NCBI GenBank assembly: GCA_024223125.1
Contig: JAAEOP010000035.1
Coordinates: 1 to 19,721, forward strand
From: Chloroflexota bacterium
Lineage (GTDB): Bacteria; Chloroflexota; Anaerolineae; Promineifilales; Promineifilaceae
DNA length: 19,721 nucleotides
Direction: 5' to 3'
Position numbers and translations under genes: made by a program. This document shows positions 13,620 through 19,721 of this stretch, piece after piece. The notes beneath the pieces were generated by a model. That model made no database searches. It was not told where the DNA came from and saw only the letters and a list, made by a program, of their open reading frames with translations. Every line of letters starts with the position of its first letter. Position 1 is the first letter of the stretch.

Positions 13620-15143
13620 ATGAATGTTGCAAATTGGATTGAACGAAACGCTGATTTTTCGCCTAATAAAGTTGCTCTGCGATGTGAAGGGCGCGAAATG
13701 ACATATGCTGAACTGGCCGTTCAGGTAGAAACAGTTGCCAAAATCCTTAAATGGGAATTAGGCGTTGGTCGTGGCGACCGCGTTGCCCTGCTTGGTTATA
13801 ACAGCCCGGAAATCCTGATTCTCCTGTTTGCCTGCGCCCGCCTGGGTGCAATGATGATTCCCCTGAATTGGCGTCTTGCCATCCCAGAACATCTGTACAT
13901 CTTGCAGGATGCCTCAGTCAAAGTTTTATTCCTCGAGGAATCTTTTACCGGTTTAATTGAGCCGGCGGGCGCGGCAATGCCGCGCATCCAGATTGTCGGG
14001 TTGGACTTTACCCCTGTAGACGGTCTTCAATGGAACGAATTGCTAACATATACTGCTGGCGATAGCTATAACCCGCATGTCACCTTAGAAACCCCGCTGC
14101 TGATTGTGTACACTTCCGGCACAACCGGCCGGCCAAAAGGTTCAGTTATCACTCAAAACGCCTTGCAGTGGAATGCCATTAACAGCATCCACATGCACGA
14201 TATGACCAGCCAGGATCACATCCTGACGCCGCTGCCCATGTTCCATGTTGGGGGACTGAACAATCAGACAACCCCCGCATTGCACTGCGGGGCAACAATT
14301 ACCCTGCACCGGCGCTTTCACCCTGATCAGGCACTAGAAGCAATCACCGACGACAAACCCACTCTCGTTTGCCTCGTCCCGACCACCATGCAAGCATGTA
14401 TTGACTCTGACTTGTGGGCAAATACTGATTTCTCTAACTTGCGTATTTTGTTGACGGGTTCAACAACTGTGCCTAAACATACCTCGGATACCTGGCGTGA
14501 AAAAGGGGTCGTTGTATTGGAAGTTTACGGCTCGACAGAGACGTGCCCTATCGCCATTTACCAACGACCTGACTCCGATTTTAGCAAGCACGGCTCAGTT
14601 GGAATGCCTGGGTTGCATTGCCAGGTGCGTATTGTAGACAATGATGGGAATGAATTATCGTCCGGCCAGGAAGGGGAAGTTTTGGTGAAAGGTCCTAACG
14701 TGATGTTTGAATATTGGGGGAACGAGGCTGCCACGGCCGCAGCTTTACGCAACGGCTGGTATCACACTGGAGACATTGGCTACCGGGATGAGGATGGTTA
14801 CTATTATATTCGCGGCCGAAAGAAGAACATGATTATTTCTGGCGGTGAAAATATATATCCGGCTGAAGTAGAACGTGTTTTGTATACCCATCCGGCAATT
14901 GCGGAAACGGCCGTTATCGGTATCCCTGACCAAAATTGGCAGGAACTCCCAGTAGCCGTAATTGTTTTGCAAAAAGGAATGTCAGTTACGGCCGAAGAAC
15001 TAAGCGCGTTTCTGGGAAAACAATTGGCGCGTTACAAACTCCCGCACCGCTTCATTTTCACCACTGAACTGCCTAAAAACGTGATGGGAAAGATTCAACA
15101 TTTCCGCGTGAGGGAGCAGTTTCAGGATATTATACAGGCATGA
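13620..15143 (+). CDS. AMP-forming acyl-CoA synthetase / acid-CoA ligase
   Basis: A 507-aa ANL-superfamily enzyme that adenylates a carboxylic acid with ATP and transfers it to CoA. Core motifs: phosphate loop YTSGTTGRPKG (164-174), YGSTE (303-307), YHTGD (381-385), the hinge segment GRKKNMIISGGENIYPAEVE (399-418) and the C-terminal catalytic lysine K491 in LPKNVMGKIQ. The length matches medium/long-chain acyl-CoA or aryl-acid ligases rather than acetyl-CoA synthetase (about 650 aa); the acid cannot be read from sequence. ATG 13620 follows AAAGGTGAG with 30 bp to the amidohydrolase. Located upstream of an aldehyde ferredoxin oxidoreductase, it is a natural next step for the acid that enzyme produces. 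Confidence 0.93.
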   Translation: MNVANWIERNADFSPNKVALRCEGREMTYAELAVQVETVAKILKWELGVGRGDRVALLGYNSPEILILLFACARLGAMMIPLNWRLAIPEHLYILQDASVKVLFLEESFTGLIEPAGAAMPRIQIVGLDFTPVDGLQWNELLTYTAGDSYNPHVTLETPLLIVYTSGTTGRPKGSVITQNALQWNAINSIHMHDMTSQDHILTPLPMFHVGGLNNQTTPALHCGATITLHRRFHPDQALEAITDDKPTLVCLVPTTMQACIDSDLWANTDFSNLRILLTGSTTVPKHTSDTWREKGVVVLEVYGSTETCPIAIYQRPDSDFSKHGSVGMPGLHCQVRIVDNDGNELSSGQEGEVLVKGPNVMFEYWGNEAATAAALRNGWYHTGDIGYRDEDGYYYIRGRKKNMIISGGENIYPAEVERVLYTHPAIAETAVIGIPDQNWQELPVAVIVLQKGMSVTAEELSAFLGKQLARYKLPHRFIFTTELPKNVMGKIQHFRVREQFQDIIQA

Positions 15144-15162
15144 TTGAAGCGGGATTTTAACT

Positions 15163-17646
15163 ATGAGACCAATCCATTACAAAATATATCTCGAACCTGA
15201 TCTGGAAAATTTCACCTTCAACGGAAAAGTCCATATTCATATCCAGTCAGATGATGCTGTAAAAGATATTGTATTAAACGCTAACGAACTAACAATTCAG
15301 AGCTGCAAGCTGCAACAGGGAGACGTATCTCTGTATTACTCATTTTCCATGAACGCCTCCCGGCAGGAAGTTGTCATTAGCCTCCCAGAAAGCGTACCGG
15401 GGCGTTTTATAGTAACCCTTGACTATTACGGCGCGATCAACGACCAATACGCCGGGCTGTACCGCAGCCGGTACGAGGTAGACGGCCGTATCCGGTACAT
15501 GGCCTCCACCCAATTCCAGGCCAACGACGCCCGCCGTGCCTTTCCTTGCTTTGACCATCCAGGCCAGAAGGCAACGTTTGACATTGAACTACTGGTGGAT
15601 GAGGGATTAACGGCCGTTTCCAACACGGCCATTCTCAAACAAACCCCTATCGGCAACGGTAAAAAACGAGTGCAGTTTGAACGCACGCCCCCCATGTCCA
15701 CCTACCTCATCTTTATGGGCATTGGCGAATTTGATGCCATTCATGCCGATACCGACAGCTTTCGGGTGCGGGTGTTGACTGCGCCGGGCAAGGGGAAATA
15801 CGGCCGTTACGCTCTCAACATCGGCCAAAAATCGCTCCAATTTTGCGAAGAGTACACCGGCATTCTCTACTCCCTCAGCAAATGCGACCTCATCGCCATG
15901 CCGGACTCCATTGGCGCCATGGAAAATTACGGCGCCATTCGCCACAGCGAAGACATAATGCTCGTCTATCCCGACCAGACACCCTTCTCCACCAAAGTTC
16001 TGATCGGCCAGATCATCGCCCACGAAGTGTCCCATATGTGGTTTGGCAACCTTGTCACCCCCGCCGACTGGAAATATCTGTGGCTCAACGAATCGTTTGC
16101 CACCTACTTCACTTTTGTCATTCCCCACGCCCTTTACCCGGAGTGGCATATCTGGCACGATTTTGCCGCTGACCGGATGCGTTCTGGTCTGGATAGAGAT
16201 GGCTTGCTGGAAACCGTGCCCATTGAGTTGCCACCCGGTCAGGCATTGACGGGCAATCCGGCTCCAACACCGTCTAATGCGCCCATTGTGTACAACAAGG
16301 GCGCGGCCGTTTTACGCATGTTGGCCGCTTACGTGGGTGACGCAGCGTTCCGGCGTGGACTAAACCATTATTTGTATACCTGCCAATTCAAAAGCATCAC
16401 GTCGCAGCAGTTTTGGAACGCATTTAGTGCGGTGGTACAGCAGGATGTATCTCAATTTGCCGAGGCGTGGATTTACCAACTGGGCTTTCCGTTGGTAACG
16501 GCCGTTCGTACCCAAAGCACCCTCCATTTGCGCCAACAGCGATTCACATTCTCGCCAAACGACTCCGACGCACTGTGGCCGATCCCCATCGAACTGCTCA
16601 TCATCGGAGAAGATGGCGTGCATAAAAAGGAAACGATTATTTTTCATGAAGCGGAAACGGCCGTTTCCCTCCCCCCTCATACCCGTGCCTGCAAACTCAA
16701 CCACAACCAGACCAGCTTTTACCGCGCGCAATATGATGCTGCCAATCTGGCCGCGCTGGGCGAGTTGATTAGTGTTGGACAGTTGAACGAGCTGGACAGC
16801 TTCAACGTACAAAACGATTTATTCGCCCTCATGCGGCGCGGCGATGTGGCCGCAGCCGACTATCTGGCCTTTGTCGCCGGCCACTTTGCAGCGGAAACAC
16901 ACTACTTGCCTCTGCTAGACATCGCTCAAAATTTGCGCCAATTGTACCTGCTGCTACCCGCCCAACGGCCACAAATCATCAATGTGGGACGTGTCCTGTG
17001 CAAGCAGGGGTTGCAGGCCACCAGCATGATGCCCCAGTCCAACGAAAATCATCAGCAGGTGCGCTTGCGGCAGGAACTGCTGTGGGCGGCGGGGCTGTTC
17101 GGTTCAGAAGATGTGCGACAGTTTGGCAGGAGGCAATTTGCAGAATGGGATGACGGCACGGCCGTTGTCACCAATATTCTCCCCGCCATCCTCAAACTGG
17201 GCGCGATGACCCATCCCAATGCTTTACCTATTCTGCTAGAAAAACTGCACACGCCTGATCTGCCCGAAGCAGAAGCCGTTCTCATTTTGGAAGCTTTGGG
17301 GCAACTGCCCCAGGTTAACCAGCTGCAGCAAGCCTTAGCCCACAACTGGCAGGAGGTTGCTAAAAGCCAGCGCATTCACATGATTGCCGCCACCGTGTTT
17401 AATCCGGCGGCCACCGACTTTATGTGGAATTGGCTATTAGAACATCAGGAACAGTTAGGACAGTTGCATCCGGGACAGGCAGCGAGGACGTTGGTGGGCC
17501 TGCTGCCGGTAGTAGGCTTGGGACGAGAAACGGCCGTTCACAACTTCTGCCAAACCTTTGCTACAACGCATCCTCCTCTGCAAGATACGCTGACGATGGC
17601 ATTGAAATGGTTGGCGATAAACGGCCGTATGCGAGGAAAGTTATGA
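15163..17646 (+). CDS. M1-family zinc aminopeptidase (aminopeptidase N-like)
   Basis: An 827-aa metallopeptidase removing N-terminal residues from peptides. The exopeptidase motif GAMEN (251-255) and zinc site HEVSH (287-291) with E310 in WLNE (HExxH-x18-E) are intact. The order is: N-terminal beta domain (1-200), thermolysin-like catalytic domain (200-430), then a C-terminal helical ERAP1-like region. No signal peptide is seen, so it is probably cytoplasmic, suiting digestion of imported peptides. The ribosome site is weak (GCGGGA far upstream of ATG 15163), 19 bp after the ligase stop. It holds eight of the window's 24 ACGGCCGT palindromes, including copies coding Thr-Ala-Val. Its stop overlaps the next start by 4 bp (ATGA). 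Confidence 0.93.
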   Translation: MRPIHYKIYLEPDLENFTFNGKVHIHIQSDDAVKDIVLNANELTIQSCKLQQGDVSLYYSFSMNASRQEVVISLPESVPGRFIVTLDYYGAINDQYAGLYRSRYEVDGRIRYMASTQFQANDARRAFPCFDHPGQKATFDIELLVDEGLTAVSNTAILKQTPIGNGKKRVQFERTPPMSTYLIFMGIGEFDAIHADTDSFRVRVLTAPGKGKYGRYALNIGQKSLQFCEEYTGILYSLSKCDLIAMPDSIGAMENYGAIRHSEDIMLVYPDQTPFSTKVLIGQIIAHEVSHMWFGNLVTPADWKYLWLNESFATYFTFVIPHALYPEWHIWHDFAADRMRSGLDRDGLLETVPIELPPGQALTGNPAPTPSNAPIVYNKGAAVLRMLAAYVGDAAFRRGLNHYLYTCQFKSITSQQFWNAFSAVVQQDVSQFAEAWIYQLGFPLVTAVRTQSTLHLRQQRFTFSPNDSDALWPIPIELLIIGEDGVHKKETIIFHEAETAVSLPPHTRACKLNHNQTSFYRAQYDAANLAALGELISVGQLNELDSFNVQNDLFALMRRGDVAAADYLAFVAGHFAAETHYLPLLDIAQNLRQLYLLLPAQRPQIINVGRVLCKQGLQATSMMPQSNENHQQVRLRQELLWAAGLFGSEDVRQFGRRQFAEWDDGTAVVTNILPAILKLGAMTHPNALPILLEKLHTPDLPEAEAVLILEALGQLPQVNQLQQALAHNWQEVAKSQRIHMIAATVFNPAATDFMWNWLLEHQEQLGQLHPGQAARTLVGLLPVVGLGRETAVHNFCQTFATTHPPLQDTLTMALKWLAINGRMRGKL

Positions 17647-19484
17647 CTTTTGGCTGGCGTGAACGAATATTAGACATCAACCTAACCAGCGGCGAAATCA
17701 GTGTCCGTTCTTTGCCACGTTTGCTCTATCAGGAAACAATTGGCGGCATTGGATTAGCAGCACAGCTCATTTACGACAATGTACCTGCCGTTGCCGATCC
17801 CCTTGGCGCCGACAACGTGTTAGCGCTGGTTGCTGGACCGCTCAGCGGCACAACCTGGGCGGGAACAGGGCGGCTGGTCGTGGCAGCACAATCTCCCCTG
17901 ACCGGCCTATGGGGTGAAGCGTCGCTGGGTGGTTATTTTGCCACCCAGCTCAAACGCGCCGGATATGATGCCATTCTTCTGCGCGGTATCTCCCCGGAAC
18001 CGGTGACACTGGTTATTTTGGAAGATGAAGTGTACTTGGAAACGGCCGTTGACCTGTGGGGCTTAGAAACATACACGGCCGAAAACCATCTCCAAGCCCA
18101 ATATCCCAAAGCAGAAATTATCACCATTGGTCCCGCCGGAGAAAATAAAGTACCGATGGCTTCATTGGTACATCATCAGGGGAACAATGTGGCCGCCCGC
18201 TGTGGGCTGGGATCTGTGGCCGGTAGTAAACGGTTAAAGGCATTGGTGGCTCGTGGCAAAGAGCCGGTTCCTATTGCCGATCCAGAGGCTTTTAAGGCGC
18301 TTAAACAGGAAGCCATCAAGCTATTTAACGCCCATGACTTCATTCAGGTCATCCGGCGCGGTGGGGGCACGGCCGCTGCCACACCAATTGCGATTGAAAT
18401 GGCCGACCTGACGGCTAAGAACTGGAATTTAGAAGTCAGTGAATGGGGAACGGATAAGGCCGACAAAATCACAGGCCCGGCGATGCAAGCGCAATTCCCC
18501 ACCAAACAAGATACATGCTACGCCTGCCCGGTGGCTTGTAAATGGACAGTGACAGCTACCCAAATCGAGGGTGAAACGGGTCGCCTTGCCGGGCCGGAGT
18601 ATGAAAGTCTGGCCGGATTGGGAACGCAAACCCAGACCAATGATCCGCTGATCGTCATTCAAACGGGGGATTTATGCAACCGGCTTGGTTTAGACACAAT
18701 CAGCGCCGGAGCCACCATTGCCTGGGCGTTGGAAGCGCACGAGAAGGGCATCCTTACAGATAAACAGATTGACGACGACCTGGAATTAAAGTGGGGCGAC
18801 CCGCAGCTAGTGCAAGAACTGGTGCGGCGCATGGGTAAGAATCAGCCGGGATTGGGGACTTTGTTGGCTCAGGGAACACGCCGTGCCGCGCAGATCATTG
18901 GCGGCGGGCTGAATTTTGCTATTCAAGTAAAGGGATTGGAGTTGCCATTCCACCATCCCCGTGCCCTGCGCGGTCTGGAAATCGCTTATGCTACTTTGCC
19001 GCGCGGGGCAACGCACAATGAGGAAGGGGTAGCCTGGGATTGGGATGATAGCACTTACGAAGCGTGGGTACGCGAGAGTATCGGCCATATGAATTTGGCG
19101 GGGGCTAACAGTTCGATGGTATATTGTCAATTCCTGGCGGGGGCGTTGAATACGGATTATACGGTACGATTGTTAACGGCCGTTACCGGCATTCCCTACA
19201 CTCCCGCAGATTTGAACCGAGTCGGCGAACGCGCCTGGTATTTGCGCCGTGCCTTCAATCTACGGCTGGGCATTGGTCTGGAAGCCGACGAACTGCCCCG
19301 CCGTATTATCAGGCAGATTGAGGAAAGCCAGGCTACGTTGACAGATTTTGCACAGGCGCTGGCCGAATTCCAAAAACAACGTGAATTAGACAAACAAGGC
19401 ATACCCTCGGCGCGGAAGTTGACCGAAGTTGGTCTGGAAAAACTGGTCGTTGAGTTTGATACGAAAGGAAAGAAATTTGACTGA
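17643..19484 (+). CDS. aor: Aldehyde:ferredoxin oxidoreductase, tungsten (AOR) family
   Basis: A 613-aa enzyme oxidising an aldehyde to a carboxylic acid with ferredoxin as acceptor (reversible under reducing conditions). The N-terminal AOR domain starts WRERILDINLTSGEI... IGGIGLAAQLIYD, with pterin-contact elements GPLSGT...GRLVVAAQSPLTG and YDAILLRG. The 4Fe-4S ligands are C292, C295 and C299 (CYACPVAC) plus C495 (VYCQF), close to the spacing of Pyrococcus AOR. DLCNRLGLDTISAG (343-356) is family-typical. ATG 17643 overlaps the aminopeptidase stop (ATGA). The frame extends another 73 codons upstream, but that stretch lies in the aminopeptidase gene and does not resemble AOR. No tungstopterin synthesis or partner ferredoxin gene is in view. 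It suggests anaerobic or microaerobic metabolism. Confidence 0.92.
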   Translation: MTFGWRERILDINLTSGEISVRSLPRLLYQETIGGIGLAAQLIYDNVPAVADPLGADNVLALVAGPLSGTTWAGTGRLVVAAQSPLTGLWGEASLGGYFATQLKRAGYDAILLRGISPEPVTLVILEDEVYLETAVDLWGLETYTAENHLQAQYPKAEIITIGPAGENKVPMASLVHHQGNNVAARCGLGSVAGSKRLKALVARGKEPVPIADPEAFKALKQEAIKLFNAHDFIQVIRRGGGTAAATPIAIEMADLTAKNWNLEVSEWGTDKADKITGPAMQAQFPTKQDTCYACPVACKWTVTATQIEGETGRLAGPEYESLAGLGTQTQTNDPLIVIQTGDLCNRLGLDTISAGATIAWALEAHEKGILTDKQIDDDLELKWGDPQLVQELVRRMGKNQPGLGTLLAQGTRRAAQIIGGGLNFAIQVKGLELPFHHPRALRGLEIAYATLPRGATHNEEGVAWDWDDSTYEAWVRESIGHMNLAGANSSMVYCQFLAGALNTDYTVRLLTAVTGIPYTPADLNRVGERAWYLRRAFNLRLGIGLEADELPRRIIRQIEESQATLTDFAQALAEFQKQRELDKQGIPSARKLTEVGLEKLVVEFDTKGKKFD

Positions 19485-19721
19485 AATTTTTGGCGCGCAA
19501 GCGATTGTGAAATGTTTAGAACGCGAAGGTATTGAGATGGTGTTTGGAATTCCCGGCCTCTACAGTATGCCTATCTTTGATGCCCTGTATCGTCACCCGA
19601 CAATAAAAACAATTACGGTGCGGCATGAGCAAGGAGCTGCTTTCATGGCTGATGGGTATGCCAGAGCGACGGGCAAACCGGCGGCCATCATAACGCTGCC
19701 CGGCCCCGGCTTGACCAACGC
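19477..19721 (+). CDS. Thiamine diphosphate-dependent enzyme, N-terminal part (acetolactate synthase/2-oxoacid decarboxylase-like); cut by window end
   Basis: Only the first 81 residues are visible. They match the N-terminal pyrimidine-binding domain of ThDP enzymes: GAQAIVKCLEREGIEMVFGIPG, then RHEQGAAFMADGYARATGKP with the conserved cofactor-activating Glu51, and TLPGPGLTN. The best start is TTG 19477, overlapping the AOR stop by 8 bp with AAAGGAAAG upstream; no ATG lies early enough, as the first in-frame ATG would remove a quarter of the visible domain. Members include acetolactate synthase, benzoylformate and indolepyruvate decarboxylases, oxalyl-CoA decarboxylase and sulfopyruvate/phosphonopyruvate decarboxylases; the visible part cannot separate them. 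Translational coupling to AOR favours an aldehyde-producing 2-oxoacid decarboxylase, by inference. Confidence 0.88.
   Translation, partial: MTEIFGAQAIVKCLEREGIEMVFGIPGLYSMPIFDALYRHPTIKTITVRHEQGAAFMADGYARATGKPAAIITLPGPGLTN

Larger units (their letters stand above)
501..19184. repeat. Dispersed palindrome ACGGCCGT (HIP1-like), 24 exact copies
   Basis: Exact octamers begin at 502, 929, 1198, 3322, 3674, 4381, 5489, 5839, 10971, 12297, 12463, 12861, 13548, 14907, 15482, 15610, 15800, 16498, 16657, 17158, 17530, 17621, 18042 and 19176. Thirteen are the full 10-mer AACGGCCGTT. All lie within coding frames or the corrinoid-domain remnant. They are read most often as ACG-GCC-GTT (Thr-Ala-Val, as in 'ETAV', 'KTAV', 'LTAV') or as aac/tac-GGC-CGT (Asn/Tyr-Gly-Arg). 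A random sequence of this length would hold well under one. Counted by eye. Confidence 0.85.

Noticed and set aside
15607..16158. Open frame of 183 codons on the minus strand, rich in Gly and Val
   Set aside because: Antisense to the catalytic domain of the M1 aminopeptidase, including GAMEN and HEXXH; composition is a shadow.
17424..17642. Possible 73-residue N-terminal extension of the aldehyde ferredoxin oxidoreductase
   Set aside because: It lies wholly inside the aminopeptidase gene, does not resemble AOR, and ATG 17643 gives the normal family N-terminus and length.

Overview
The window looks like a chromosomal segment from a member of the Chloroflexota, probably Anaerolineae/Ardenticatenia-like. 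This is inference, based on the valine/glutamate/threonine 'VEVTRVVTET' repeats behind the lipobox of the solute-binding protein, moderate GC, and a very abundant genome-style palindrome, ACGGCCGT (24 exact copies by eye, 13 of them the full 10-mer AACGGCCGTT). I see no tRNA, rRNA, CRISPR, insertion sequence or phage gene.

Layout. (1) The left edge (1-169) holds what looks like a decayed fragment of a D-2-hydroxyacid dehydrogenase. (2) On the minus strand (222-1996) a LarA-family nickel-dependent hydroxyacid racemase/epimerase and a gluconokinase overlap by ATGA. By context this is a candidate aldonate 2-epimerase plus kinase module. (3) A divergent control region (about 1997-2225) carries two face-to-face overlapping promoters flanked by two near-identical inverted repeats, TTTTGA-N5-TCAAAA. 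They are likely operators for the adjacent XRE-cupin regulator. (4) From 2226 to the right edge every gene is on the plus strand and mostly overlapping or separated by 1-30 bp: XRE-cupin regulator, PYROXD2/CrtI-like FAD oxidoreductase, nitrilase-superfamily amidase, an unknown 82-aa protein, a complete Dpp/Opp ABC importer (lipoprotein, two permeases, two ATPases), a truncated and frameshifted corrinoid-binding domain, a metal-dependent amidohydrolase, an AMP-forming acyl-CoA ligase, an M1 aminopeptidase, a tungsten-type aldehyde:ferredoxin oxidoreductase (AOR), and the start of a ThDP-dependent enzyme cut by the window end.

How it may work together (inference). The importer brings in a peptide- or amide-like nutrient. 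The aminopeptidase, amidohydrolase and nitrilase-type amidase cut C-N bonds. The FAD enzyme oxidises an amine or amino-acid-like intermediate. The ThDP enzyme, AOR and acyl-CoA ligase form a possible 2-oxo acid -> aldehyde -> acid -> acyl-CoA route yielding reduced ferredoxin. The only clear breaks in the plus-strand run are 135 bp before the lipoprotein and 194 bp after it. The latter contains a strong 18-bp hairpin that could set lipoprotein-to-permease stoichiometry.

The most notable observations are the HIP1-like palindrome and its absence from 5.1 kb of transporter DNA, the twin-operator control region, the LarA-GntK pairing, the corrinoid-domain remnant broken at a T7 run, and the ThDP/AOR/ligase combination. 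All functional calls rest on motif recognition by eye; no database search was run.
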